This document shows, one piece after another, positions 9,240-19,150 of a stretch of DNA of 64,000 bases. Within the stretch, counting starts at the first letter, position 1, and the number at the start of each line of letters is the position of its first letter. The notes under the pieces were generated by a model. That model was not told the origin of the DNA and did not search any database. It was given only the letters and a program-made list of their open reading frames with translations. The translations under genes were made by a program, and so were the position numbers. Source of the DNA: Salisapilia sapeloensis (taxonomy: Eukaryota > Oomycota > Peronosporomycetes > Peronosporales > Salisapiliaceae). The stretch covers positions 1 through 64,000 of the forward strand of contig JAADVB010000038.1 in NCBI GenBank assembly GCA_023334545.1, in the 5' to 3' direction.

Positions 9240-10912
9240 CTATTGTGCCTTTTGCTGAATGTCCTGCCGGACCTCATCCTGGAGCCGCGAGAAGAACTCT
9301 TTCGAGTTGCCGTACCGCCGGTCATCTTTGGTGCCTTCGCTCACATTCCTGGCGTCCGCTAGCGACTGCGCCAGCTTCTTCTTCTCATACTTGTTGCCCA
9401 GACCAGGGTTCATCTTGGCCACGAGCCGCTCGTCCGCCTCGCGCTTCCGCTTCTCCTTGCGCTTGCCTCTCTTCTTGGCGTTTCGCTGCGCCTTGCGCTG
9501 CTCCTGCGACATCTCCTCCTGACTCTTCACCTCCTTCTTCTTTTTCCCGTATACCTCCTCGGGTGCCTGGAGGTTGGCGTCGCTCACGCCCACTGGCACA
9601 GCCTCCTCCATCGCGAGCGCCGGCACGCTCGGCTTGACCTGCAGCTCGGTCGTCGCCGGTTTGGGCGTGAACTGGTAGTTGGACAGCGCGTCCAGCTGCC
9701 AGCACAAGGTCTTGAACATGTTCTCGATTTCCTCCTCGTCCTTCTTGCTCTCGTCGTCCTGCTCCATGCCGAGCGCCGTCTTCTCGTACTCGCGCGCATA
9801 CACCTCTCCTAGCCCCTCCTTGCTCTTCTCCGTCGACACCTCCGCCTGCTTCTTCTCCGCCTCGTTCTCCCCAAGTTTCCGGATCACGTCGTCAAAGTTC
9901 TCGTCCAGGATCCGCTGCTTGATGACAGCCTCGAGGCCGACCGATACGTCCGTGGTGACCACTGGCGCCACGTTCGTCGGGCGCTCATAGTCCAGCACAG
10001 CCTCCAGCAAACTGTTCTCTGGACGAGCGCCGGACTTGACCTCGCCCTGCATCTGCCAGTGCTTGGTGCCGATCGCCTCCTCCTCGAACGTCTTGATCTG
10101 CTGCTGCAGCTTGCTCTGCTCCTGTTGGTGCGATGACAGGATGCCACGTTCGGCCAGGTCGTCCTCATCTACGTCTTCCAGCAGAGGCTTTGGCTGTGGC
10201 TTTGGCATCTCTTCTTCCTCTTCCTCCTCTTCCTCCTCTTCGTCTTCATCTTCCTGCTCTTCAGGTTCATCGAAAAAGTCCTGGTAGGTCATGTCAGCAT
10301 CCTCCTCATCACTCCCGACATCGTTGATATCGTCATCATCCTCTTCACTATCGTCCTCCACCTCCTCCTCCTCTTCCTCTGCTGCCTTCTCCATCTCATC
10401 CCAATCGAAAAACCCGTCCTCTCCTTCCTCCTTCTTCTTCTTCTTAGGCACCACCTTTTTCGTCTCTTCCTCTTCTTCCTCTTCTCCCACTTCCTCCTCT
10501 TCTTCCTCCTCCTCCATATCCTCTTCCTCAGACTCTTCGACAGTGTCCTCCTCCGACTCGACTGGAGCTGTGGTCATCACTGGTTCCTCCGCCACCTTCC
10601 GCCATTGCTTGACTCGCTTACTCATTCCCTTCAATACAGGCTCATTCTGCAGTTTAAGCTGCTCCCAAATCTGATCAGCGTCAAAGCCGTCGACGTATAG
10701 CTGATCCAATGGTGTCGAGACACCTAGACGGGCACAAGCGTCGAAAGCAGACTTGGTGAACTGCTTCACTTGGTTCGCGACATCTTCCGACGGAGCAAAG
10801 AAAACCTGTGCATGCAGTCAGATACGTGCCAAAGTAGCTATTATACTACCAAAAGTACCTCTGGTTTGCCAAGTACTTCCGACTCGAACCGCTCGACCGT
10901 CGTACTCTCCAT
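9240..10912 (-). CDS. MPHOSPH10: MPP10, U3 snoRNP (SSU processome) component (2 exons)
   Basis: Exon 1 is 10912..10859 and exon 2 is 10805..9240; the 53-nt intron (GTACTT/ACAG) falls in phase 0 and gives 539 residues. MPP10 signatures are present: IWEQLKLQNEP, the acidic block with MTYQDFFDEPEE, then LLEAVLDYERPTNVAPVV and VGLEAVIKQRILDENFDDVIRKL. The C-terminus has the EVYGKKKKEVKSQEEMS region and a long basic coiled tail. The central 10,190-10,560 stretch encodes near-continuous Glu/Asp runs. MPP10 forms a subcomplex with IMP3 and IMP4 in the nucleolus and is needed for early 18S pre-rRNA cleavages. It diverges from the peroxisomal SDR gene at 11290. Confidence 0.9.
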
Positions 10913-11289
10913 CTCTTTTCCACTTGCTTTGGTTGGTGTCGTGCCCACGTCGTGTCATTGGCTATAATCCACAACCTCAGCGTTCCAATTGGACAAAATC
11001 AACATGGCTACAGGAGCGAAAGTCTCAGCCAGCAGTCACCGCGAATAAGATGGAAACGTCAGGCCTAAAAGCAAACACGCCGAAAGCTATAAATACATGC
11101 TTCCATCTACTTCCTCCTTTTTCCTTTCAAACGCATCGAAAACATGTTCTTTAGCCTCGACCTCTTACACGCAATTCTTCCATCCGATTCGATCAAAGAG
11201 TTTCATGTGTTTAACCGTTTACGTCAAATCTTCGCCCCCACATCTTCAAGCGAGAGACCACATATCAATCTACCACGCACGACATAAGC
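10913..11289. promoter_or_regulatory. Divergent promoter region MPP10 / SDR
   Basis: This 377-bp non-coding interval lies between two divergent start codons. It contains CTATAAATAC near 11,088-11,097, a possible TATA-like element for the rightward SDR gene, and CATTGGCTAT near 10,956-10,965, a CCAAT-box-like word. These are single-word matches; nothing else stands out. Confidence 0.35.
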
Positions 11290-12159
11290 ATGCTACGCTT
11301 CGACGGAAAAGTTGCCCTCATCACCGGCTCTGGCGCCGGCCTTGGCCGCTGCTACGCACTCGAGCTCGCCAAGCTCGGGGCCAAAATCGTGATTAACGAC
11401 TTTAACAAGGCTGCGGCCGACAGCGTCGTGCAGGAGATCAAGCAGCAGGGCGGCGACGCCGTTGCCAACTACGACAGCGTCACGGACGGCGAAAAGGTGG
11501 TCGCGACGGCCATCAAGGCCTACGGCCGCATCGACGTTCTCGTGAATAACGCCGGCATCCTGCGCGACGCGAGCTTTGTCAAGATGACCAAGGACAATTG
11601 GAACGCTGTCGTGAACACACACCTCCAAGGCACGTTCGCCGTCACGCACGCCGCGTGGCCGCACATGCGCAAGCAAAAGTACGGGCGCGTCGTGCTCATC
11701 ACGTCGTACAACGGACTGAACGGTCAGTTCGGACAGACCAACTACAGCAGCGTCAAGGCCGCCATGGTCGGTCTCGGCAAGTCGCTCGCCAAGGAGGGCG
11801 CCAAGCAGAACATCAAGGTCAACGTCCTGGCGCCCGGCGCTGGATCTGCCATGACCAAGACCGTCATGCCGGAGGCCATGGTGAACGCGTGGAAGCCAGA
11901 GTACGTGGCACCCCATCTGGCCTTCCTCGCCCACGAGCAAGTGCCGTGCTCTGGCAAGGTCTTCGAGAGCGGCGGAGGGTTCTTCGCCCAGGTCAAGTGG
12001 GCCCGCTCGCCCGGACACTACTTTAACATCGACAAGCCGTACACGATCGATGACGTCCAGAAGAACTGGAGCAAGGTCACGAACTTTGCCGAGTACACGG
12101 ACCCGGAGGAGGACGGAGAGGTCATGCCGCAGCTCAAGCAGATCGTCGCGAAGCTCTAA
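11290..12159 (+). CDS. Peroxisomal short-chain dehydrogenase, MFE-2-type
   Basis: A 289-residue intron-free SDR most like the (3R)-hydroxyacyl-CoA dehydrogenase module of peroxisomal multifunctional enzyme 2 (HSD17B4). It has the NAD-binding GSGAGLGRCYAL at residues 13-24, NNAG in the LVNNAGILRD block, the catalytic Ser in LITSYNGL, and YxxxK in NYSSVKAA. The protein ends in AKL, a valid type 1 peroxisomal targeting signal. In animals and fungi this module is fused to a hydratase and sometimes SCP2; here it stands alone, so the hydratase step must be encoded elsewhere. The likely role is a beta-oxidation dehydrogenase in peroxisomes; the exact substrate is inferred. Confidence 0.9.
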   Translation: MLRFDGKVALITGSGAGLGRCYALELAKLGAKIVINDFNKAAADSVVQEIKQQGGDAVANYDSVTDGEKVVATAIKAYGRIDVLVNNAGILRDASFVKMTKDNWNAVVNTHLQGTFAVTHAAWPHMRKQKYGRVVLITSYNGLNGQFGQTNYSSVKAAMVGLGKSLAKEGAKQNIKVNVLAPGAGSAMTKTVMPEAMVNAWKPEYVAPHLAFLAHEQVPCSGKVFESGGGFFAQVKWARSPGHYFNIDKPYTIDDVQKNWSKVTNFAEYTDPEEDGEVMPQLKQIVAKL

Positions 12160-12879
12160 ATCAAACATGAAGACGTTGCCATTCGTTCCGTTTAAAACTA
12201 GTTGGCTCCCTATCTATTCTTTCATGAGGCCTAGACGTCGTAGCTGCATGTGATGATGCCTGGTAGAGGAAGGAAGGAGGGAATGCAGACGAAGCGATGG
12301 CTAGTATCTGGTCGGGGCGTATGATGCTGCTGTAAGCAGTTGGAACGGACCAGACCTTTCCTTGTGGTGCTGTATGCGTATCGCTGTTCTAGATGCTCTC
12401 GGAAGAGTAGATTGTGCTGCCTCCAGACCGTCTACTTGTCATAGTGTCGATAGCGAGTGCGAGGCTTCCAGCATCTTCCTACTCGATCCTTGTCGACAAT
12501 AGACTCGAGTGTGTTCTTTGTATAGCACCCTCCTCCATGACGCATATACCCTCCGGATCGACCCCACACTGCACACAGCCTTCATCAGAAACTTTCATAC
12601 GTATCTACTCGTCTGCCATCCAAATACACTTCAACTCATCCTCAACATCGTAATCTTGATCTACTCCAACAACAAACCTCCTATTCCATCCAACACCCAA
12701 CACCATCCATCCAATCCTTCCTACTTCATCGAGTACCTACCAGCATGTACTCTCATCTCCTACCTCCAAGGCAGCTCCTGCCGCCCATGCACCAACTCAA
12801 TCCATTCCTACGTCTATTTCAGCCAATGAGCGACCTCCTCACGTAGCATTCGAACGCACGTGACAGGAGAGCCGAGACC
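12160..12879. other. Intergenic stretch without a gene
   Basis: This 720-bp stretch lies between the SDR stop and the UBE2M start. The second half (12,540-12,830) is C- and A-rich with little G on the + strand, typical of a leader or promoter rather than coding sequence. No RNA gene or repeat was recognised. Confidence 0.5.
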
Positions 12880-13759
12880 ATGCTACGACTCAAGAAGAAA
12901 CAGGAGGAAAAGGCTCAGCAAGAGGCCACCGAGGCCAGTGAGAATGGAGAGGAGGCTGCCAAGCCCAAGACTCGAATCCTAGGTGTCGGTCGAGGCAAAC
13001 GCACTGGCGGGAGCAAAGAGAAGAAGCGGTCTCCAGGTGAAATCCGCATTCAGAAAGGTACTTCTTGTCGTATTCCAGCACTAGCCTACTTCTCAACGTA
13101 AAGAGCAGATATTTCTGAACTGGATGGCGGTGACACGGCTGCCGTCGAGTTCCCAGACCCGAATGACCTGACCAACTTTAATGTCAAGGTAGCATATCGA
13201 GGTCGATTGTCACGGTCATATGCACTGACACCAGGATAGATCGCAGTTGACACGGGACTCTGGAAAGGAGCCACGTACCACTTTACATTCAAAATCCCAC
13301 AGGTACATGACCTCTCCATCCGCTATCAAGTACAATTATAATCCCTATGTCGTAGCTGTACCCACATGAACCGCCCAAGGTCCGATGTCACACCAAGGTA
13401 CTTGTAGCCCCTACTAAGCAGCCTACACACAGCTAACGATACGCCTAGATCTACCACCCGAACATCGATTTGGACGGGAACGTCTGTCTCAACATTTTAC
13501 GAGAGGACTGGAAACCCGTGCTAGACATCAACTCGGTCATCTACGGTCTCATCTACCTCTTCTACGAACCCAACCCCGATGATCCGCTCAACCGAGGTCA
13601 ATCTCTTCGTATTCTTCCTACAATACAAACCCCTAATCTATACAACAAACAGAGGCCGCTGAGCTCTTCCGGAACGACTACGACACGTTCGCCATGCAAG
13701 TCAAACGGTCGCTCCAAGGCCGGTCCGTCCACGGCGTCACGTTCGACCGGCTCGTCTAA
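12880..13759 (+). CDS. UBE2M: UBE2M/UBC12 NEDD8-conjugating enzyme (6 exons)
   Basis: Six exons (12880..13057, 13109..13188, 13240..13302, 13356..13397, 13449..13596, 13653..13759) are all in phase and give 205 residues; the five introns are 51-56 nt. The protein starts with the basic N-terminal extension typical of UBC12 ([11 protein letters not shown]), which docks on the NEDD8 E1. It then has the E2 core: [26 protein letters not shown], the catalytic Cys in [26 protein letters not shown], and NPDDPLN. UBC12 transfers NEDD8 to cullins and so activates cullin-RING ligases. It lies 96 bp upstream of CTP synthase in the same orientation. Confidence 0.93.
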
Positions 13760-13855
13760 CCCAAGAAATACAAACTCCTATTCGTGGCAATCTATGCAAA
13801 ATTCCTCTCCATCCAAACCTCGAAAGTAGCCATTTCTATACTTGGTATCAGCAGC

Positions 13856-15577
13856 ATGAAGTACTTGGCTGTCACGGGCGGCACCGTCTCCGGTCTTGGC
13901 AAAGGCATTACCATCAGTTCCATTGGTGTCATCCTCAAAGCCTGTGGTCTCCGAGTTACTTCGATTAAAATCGACCCGTACCTCAATTGTGATGCTGGGA
14001 CCATGAGTCCATTCGAGCATGGCGAAGTCTTCGTGCTGAATGATGGAGGCGAATCCGACCTGGATTTAGGCAATTACGAGCGATTCCTCGACATTACGCT
14101 ATCGAGAGACCATAATATCACCACTGGCAAAGTCTATCAGCGAGTGCTCGAAAAGGAGCGTCGAGGTGACTACTTGGGCAAAACGGTGCAGGTCGTGCCC
14201 CACGTGACGGACGAGATCCAGGCGTGGGTCGAGCGAGTCGCCCAAGTGCCAGTCGACGGATCTAGCTCCCAGGACACCAGTGCCGAGCCGGCAGACATCT
14301 GTCTCATCGAAGCTGGTGGGACCGTCGGTGACATCGAGAGCATGGTCTTCCTCGAGGCGCTCCGGCAGTTCCAGTTCAAGGTCGGGCCAGAGAACTTCTG
14401 CCTCGTCCACGTGAGCCTCGTCCCAGTCCTCGGTTCCGTCGGAGAGCAGAAGACCAAGCCGACGCAGCACGCCATCAAGGAGCTCCGGAGCGCCGGACTC
14501 AGCCCGGATCTGGTCATCTGCCGCGCGTCCAGTGAGCTCGAGCTCGCGACGCGCGCTAAGATCGGCATGTTCTGCCAGGTCTCGGCCAACCACGTCTTGA
14601 GCGTCCACGACGTGAGCAACATCTACCACGTGCCGCTCATGCTGGCCAAGCAGGGCGCAGCGTCCATCCTGCTGTCCAAGCTGCAGCTCATGAACCGCTT
14701 CCGGGAGCCGCAGCTCGAGACGTGGCAGGCCATGGCCGAGCGCGTGGATAACTTCTCCGAGACGTGCCGCATCGCGCTCGTCGGCAAGTACACTGGTCTC
14801 CAGGACTCGTACCTGAGCGTCATCAAGGCGCTCAAGCACGCGACGATGAAGTGCGACCAGGACCTCGACATTGAGTGGATCGAGGCGGGTGACTTGGAGG
14901 ATGAATGCAAGGCGTCGGACCCGGAGAAGCACGCCGACGCCTGGGCGAGGCTCAAGGCCGTCGACGGCATCGTCTGCCCCGGCGGCTTTGGTGACCGCGG
15001 CGTCGACGGCAAGGTCCTGACGGCGCAGTACGCGCGAGAGAACAAGGTGCCGTACCTCGGTATCTGCCTCGGCATGCAGGTGGCTGTCATCGAGTACGCG
15101 CGCAACGTGCTCGAGTGGAAGGGCGCGAACAGCGAAGAGTTTGACGAAAAGGCCGATCCCAAGGTCGTGGTCTTCATGCCGGAGATCAATCCGGACGTCA
15201 TGGGCGGCACTATGCGCTGTGGAGAGAGACGCACTGTCCTGCACGAGAAAGAGGGCTATCGGAGCATCGTGTCGTACTTGTATGGCCGGAAGACGGACAT
15301 CCTGGAGCGCCATCGCCACCGGTACGAAGTGAACCCGGAGGTCGTGCCGCAGATGCGTGACGCCGGACTCAACTTTATCGGCACGGACGACAAGAGCGTC
15401 CGGATGCAGGTCGTGGAACTCGACCGGAAGGTCCACCCGTTCTACTTTGCGACGCAGTATCACCCGGAGTTCAAGTCCCATCCGACGGCGCCGTCGCCTC
15501 CGTTCCACGGCCTCATCCTCGCCGCCACGGGCCAGCTGCAGAAGTACATGGACGACTGCGACGCCCGCGGCTTCTAG
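13856..15577 (+). CDS. CTPS: CTP synthase
   Basis: A 573-residue intron-free CTP synthase that aminates UTP to CTP with ATP and glutamine. The N-terminal amidoligase begins [17 protein letters not shown] and contains [16 protein letters not shown]. The C-terminal class I glutaminase contains [14 protein letters not shown], the nucleophile Cys in YLGICLGMQ and the catalytic His-Glu in [10 protein letters not shown]. The Met at 13856 is chosen because the family begins KYLxVTGG; the open frame extends upstream without homology. The promoter must fit within 96 bp after UBE2M. Length and motifs match eukaryotic enzymes. Confidence 0.98.
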   Translation: MKYLAVTGGTVSGLGKGITISSIGVILKACGLRVTSIKIDPYLNCDAGTMSPFEHGEVFVLNDGGESDLDLGNYERFLDITLSRDHNITTGKVYQRVLEKERRGDYLGKTVQVVPHVTDEIQAWVERVAQVPVDGSSSQDTSAEPADICLIEAGGTVGDIESMVFLEALRQFQFKVGPENFCLVHVSLVPVLGSVGEQKTKPTQHAIKELRSAGLSPDLVICRASSELELATRAKIGMFCQVSANHVLSVHDVSNIYHVPLMLAKQGAASILLSKLQLMNRFREPQLETWQAMAERVDNFSETCRIALVGKYTGLQDSYLSVIKALKHATMKCDQDLDIEWIEAGDLEDECKASDPEKHADAWARLKAVDGIVCPGGFGDRGVDGKVLTAQYARENKVPYLGICLGMQVAVIEYARNVLEWKGANSEEFDEKADPKVVVFMPEINPDVMGGTMRCGERRTVLHEKEGYRSIVSYLYGRKTDILERHRHRYEVNPEVVPQMRDAGLNFIGTDDKSVRMQVVELDRKVHPFYFATQYHPEFKSHPTAPSPPFHGLILAATGQLQKYMDDCDARGF

Positions 15578-15678
15578 ACGTGTCGGTCGAAACCTCGTAG
15601 CTAGATTCCTTTTAGTAAACGAACGAGAGACACCTCCTCTTTGCTCGTGTACATGCAAGTCCAAAGCCAAATATATTT

Positions 15679-17562
15679 TTATCTGCGTCGAGCTACCATC
15701 CCCGCCACGAATGTCGCCACTGCCAGACCTGACAGCACGTACGCCAGCACCGGAACGTCCCACTCGTCCTGGATGTCCAAGTGCTTGATCATAAGCTCTC
15801 CCTCGCCCTCCACCTCGTACCCGAGGCGACGGTAAAAGTTCCGGACACCCACGCCGGCGATGACCGCAACCTTCTTGGCTCCTTGCTCCCGCGCAATCTC
15901 CTCCGCTCGCCGCATCAGCCGCGTGCCGAAGCCTGTGTGCTGGGCGTGGGAAGCGTCTAGATCGTCCACGCCGCCGTTCGCCGGTACCTCCACCACCTTC
16001 TCCTTCTTCTTCCCGGCGAGCACTAGCTGACCGTAGACATGTAGCTCTCGCACGAGCGCCGCACCTTCGAGCTCGGGGAAGATGCCTCCTCCAGCCGTCG
16101 GCGACACCCGCAGCCGAGCGAAGGCACAGATCTTCTTCCTGTCCGGCGTCTCGTAGCTTAAGAAGTACTCGTCTCCGCCGTTCGCTCTGTACTTGCGCTC
16201 GACGAGCTCCGCGGCGGCGATGGCCTTCTCGTCTGTCTTAACCTCTCGGCAGCGAATGCACTTGCACCGCTGTCCTCGCTCGGCCATCTTATTCGCAATC
16301 ACCTGCCGGAGGTTGGGCTCATCTGCGCCGCCGAAGATGTATTGGCTCGGGATGTCTCGGATGACGCGATTGAGGCGGATCCACGGGTGCACCTGGCTCT
16401 TGACTCGCATCAAGAGCTCCACCATCTCCTTCTCGCTGTACGGCACAAAGTCGCCCTTGTCGTACCACTTCTTTATGACCGTCCACGGCGTGATTTCGCA
16501 CGGATAGATCTTCCACTGGTCCGCCTGCAGGTCCTCCGAGTGCAAAACGTACTCGAACATCTTCTCATCCTTCTCGGCGTCGCTGCCTGGCAAGTTGGGC
16601 ATCAAGTGGATGTCCGTCTTGTAGCAGCAGTCTCGAAGCAGCTGCAGGGCCTTGACGGCGTCCTCCGTCGTGCACCCGCGATTGATCTTCTTGAGGATGT
16701 CATCGTCCGTGTGCTGCAGACCGAGCTGCACGCGCGTGCAGCCGTATCGTCGGAAGCGCCGCAGTTCCTCTTCGTTAATGCAGTCCGGACGCGTCTCGAG
16801 CGTGATGCCGATGATTTTGGTCTGCGCCGTCTCGTTCGCCAGCTTTTCCTCGTCCAGCGACATGCGCTCTCGGCGGTTCTCGACTGGGTCGAAGAACGTG
16901 TTCGCGGCGTAGAACAAATCCCGGATGAACGTCTCCTGGTACTCGTGCGGATACGACGCCCACGTCCCTCCCAGCACCAGCAGTTCAATCTTATCGACCG
17001 GGTGTCCGTTCATCGCGAGCGTCACGGCCCGATCGGCGAACTGGAGGACAGGGTCAAAGTCATTCCGATTCGCTCGCAAGACACTCGGCTCGTCATGCAG
17101 GTAGCTTCGCGGCTGATCCGGTTCGTTCGGACAGTAGTAACAATTCCACTGACAGCTGAATCGCTGCTTCTTCCCTCCTACTTCCGGATATGGACTCGTG
17201 AGCACCGTGATGACGAGGACACCGGATTGACTCTTCTGGGCCTTCTTCACAAGCAGTCGGTCGATCGCCATTCCTTTCTCGACTTCACCTTTCTGGATGA
17301 GCGTGTTTAGCATGAGCTTCATCTCGGACTTGCGAGGAAGGCAGCGGAACTCTCGCCGCAATTGGACAAAGGCCTTTTCGAGGTCCCGAGGCGTCTGCGG
17401 ATCGAGGTCGACGAGAAAGCGGACCATGTCTTCGTACAACGGCCGCTTTTCCGCCGGCACGAGGTTCTCCCATGTCGAGTAAATGTCCTCGAGCGTCTCG
17501 TTCTTCCAGTCCGGACCTTGGATGCTCCGTTTGTACGTGTTCGGGTCCTCCAAGTCGCCCAT
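15679..17562 (-). CDS. ELP3: Divergent Elp3-like radical-SAM/GNAT protein with C-terminal membrane anchor
   Basis: A 627-residue protein with the Elp3 arrangement: a radical-SAM domain then a GNAT acetyltransferase domain. The SAM cluster cysteines are in FSCQWNCYYCPNEP (C-x3-C-x2-C at about 137-144), a shorter spacing than the C-x9-C-x2-C I recall for canonical Elp3. Other blocks are ELLVLGGTWASYP, GITLETRPD, GCTRVQLGLQHTDD, and the GNAT core HTGFGTRLMRRAEEIAREQGAKK with GVGVRNFYRRLGYE. The last 25 residues form a hydrophobic helix (VLAYVLSGLAVATFVAGM) ending in VARRR, a tail anchor. Toxoplasma Elp3 is reported to be tail-anchored in the outer mitochondrial membrane. Elp3 modifies wobble uridine of tRNA. 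The start at 17562 is likely but an in-frame Met at 17649 cannot be excluded. Confidence 0.85.
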   Translation of the reverse strand: MGDLEDPNTYKRSIQGPDWKNETLEDIYSTWENLVPAEKRPLYEDMVRFLVDLDPQTPRDLEKAFVQLRREFRCLPRKSEMKLMLNTLIQKGEVEKGMAIDRLLVKKAQKSQSGVLVITVLTSPYPEVGGKKQRFSCQWNCYYCPNEPDQPRSYLHDEPSVLRANRNDFDPVLQFADRAVTLAMNGHPVDKIELLVLGGTWASYPHEYQETFIRDLFYAANTFFDPVENRRERMSLDEEKLANETAQTKIIGITLETRPDCINEEELRRFRRYGCTRVQLGLQHTDDDILKKINRGCTTEDAVKALQLLRDCCYKTDIHLMPNLPGSDAEKDEKMFEYVLHSEDLQADQWKIYPCEITPWTVIKKWYDKGDFVPYSEKEMVELLMRVKSQVHPWIRLNRVIRDIPSQYIFGGADEPNLRQVIANKMAERGQRCKCIRCREVKTDEKAIAAAELVERKYRANGGDEYFLSYETPDRKKICAFARLRVSPTAGGGIFPELEGAALVRELHVYGQLVLAGKKKEKVVEVPANGGVDDLDASHAQHTGFGTRLMRRAEEIAREQGAKKVAVIAGVGVRNFYRRLGYEVEGEGELMIKHLDIQDEWDVPVLAYVLSGLAVATFVAGMVARRR

Positions 17563-18037
17563 CGTGATACGCACTGGATGAGCTTGGCTTTCGGTGGTCA
17601 CTTGGCACGAGCAATTGTTGGTCGTGGTTGGTGGGAGTACATTTAGCACACCGTCTGAAGTAGCCCAACTTATGATCGGAGGACGGAGACCAAGGCGAAT
17701 GGACCGGTGTAGATTACTAGATTAACAAGGACGATACCGTACATGTCGGTTCTTCAAGTACATCAGCAATGAGTCATGCGTTATCCATTTCCTACTAATA
17801 GACAAAAGTAGACGTATGATGTCGATGGACAGTCGAAACCTATCCGACGAAGGATGTACCCATCCGCTCGAAACGCAACTAGTCGACGGATACGCACTTC
17901 CTGAAGACTCGAATCGCCCTCTTCTTCCGACACAGCGAATTACTTTCGCTACTTCAAATCGAGATAAAAATTGTTTTTCGTAAGAAAGCACTTCCGAATG
18001 CAAACTGTTCCATTTACCACTTCCCAATCTGCTCCGA
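17563..18037. promoter_or_regulatory. Divergent promoter region Elp3-like / coiled-coil gene
   Basis: This 475-bp non-coding interval lies between divergent starts. An open frame of about 100 codons on the minus strand (17722..18027) has no recognisable features and is not called. Nothing else is evident. Confidence 0.35.
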
Positions 18038-18877
18038 ATGGATCAACACGGTCTAGACGCTCGTCGAGATGAAAGAAACGGTAATGGGAAACGTCAGGCA
18101 GAGTGTATCAGTAGCAAGCAAGAGGTAGATGACACCAAGGCCAGACGAACGGACGGAAAAGTGCTACGCCGTGGGGACATTGATGACAAGTCCATACCTC
18201 TAGCGTGGAAGTTCCTAGCAGAAGTCATGAACATGCGTGCGATGGCAATGGAAAAGGACCAGAAGATGCATCGGGCGGTACTCATGGCTGACGATATGCT
18301 GCGTCACAAAATCCAAGATCCGTTTAGTCGCTCCAGCTCGGCTACGGACAGCGGTGAAGAGTCATCGGACACAGACCACCCGCACCTCTGTGCCGCACAC
18401 CAGGAGCAAAAGAAAAAGAAGGAGATCAAGAAAGAGTGGAAGTGCCTTACGAATGCGCTGCGAGATCGTGCGACCAGAATTGAGGAAAGCTTGAAAGTAC
18501 GGACCGTGACGCTGGAAGCAACCAAGAAACTGCGCTTGCTGATAGAGGGCGTGCCGGTTCAGCTGAGCGATACGCCTTTTCGTTTGAATGAGATGTCCGT
18601 CAAGGAGGACGAAGCTTCTACCCAGTCCACCGAGACGAGCACGCTGCCGAATGAAGCGCCCTCGAGCAAGTGGGAAGAGCTGGAACAGCGTATCGCTGTG
18701 CAGGGGCAATGGTATAAAAAGGTCGAATGGAGCATCGCCGCGCAAAAGCAACGGTGTGAGGCGCTAGAACAGATCACCAAGGCTCAGTCAAAGCGGTACA
18801 ATATGATCCGAGCCTACCACACGCAAGCCAATCTCTTGCAAGGCTACCGCAACCGGTCGTCGAAGCACGAGCTTTAG
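18038..18877 (+). CDS. Unrecognised coiled-coil protein, 279 aa
   Basis: I do not recognise this single-exon protein. It is highly charged and helical, with coiled-coil-like stretches around residues 120-175 (HQEQKKKKEIKKEWKCL onward) and 205-270 (WEELEQRIAVQGQWYKKVEW onward). An acidic Ser/Asp patch lies near 97-113 (SSSATDSGEESSDTDHPH). No signal peptide, membrane segment or catalytic motif is visible. Codon usage is like the neighbours. A short Lys-rich stretch could act as a nuclear localisation signal. It may be a structural or scaffold protein. Confidence 0.55.
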   Translation: MDQHGLDARRDERNGNGKRQAECISSKQEVDDTKARRTDGKVLRRGDIDDKSIPLAWKFLAEVMNMRAMAMEKDQKMHRAVLMADDMLRHKIQDPFSRSSSATDSGEESSDTDHPHLCAAHQEQKKKKEIKKEWKCLTNALRDRATRIEESLKVRTVTLEATKKLRLLIEGVPVQLSDTPFRLNEMSVKEDEASTQSTETSTLPNEAPSSKWEELEQRIAVQGQWYKKVEWSIAAQKQRCEALEQITKAQSKRYNMIRAYHTQANLLQGYRNRSSKHEL

Positions 18878-19150
18878 CTGGCTCTTTATCGTTGCGCTAC
18901 GTTTGAGCATTAAGTCTGTCGACAAGAATGCACTCCTCTTGATGTAGTCTCCTTCTTTCTAGCGTTAGTGTATATCTTTGTTGCATGTATCCATCCACCA
19001 AAGTGTGATCAGAGAAGCTCCCATCGTCACTAGCAACTTTGGTTTCTACACAGTCTACTATGGTATCCCAGCCGGACCATAAGAAGACCAGCGCATACGA
19101 AGAAGAAGGAGTGCTATCGAGAGCAAACGGAGACTAGTATTGGCTAGTGC

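Noticed and set aside
10190..10560. Apparent CTC/TTC simple repeat
   Set aside because: It is the reverse strand of the acidic Glu/Asp blocks of MPP10, not an independent repeat.
14099..15763. 554-codon minus-strand open frame opposite CTP synthase
   Set aside because: Antisense of a certain CTP synthase gene; composition is typical of a shadow frame.
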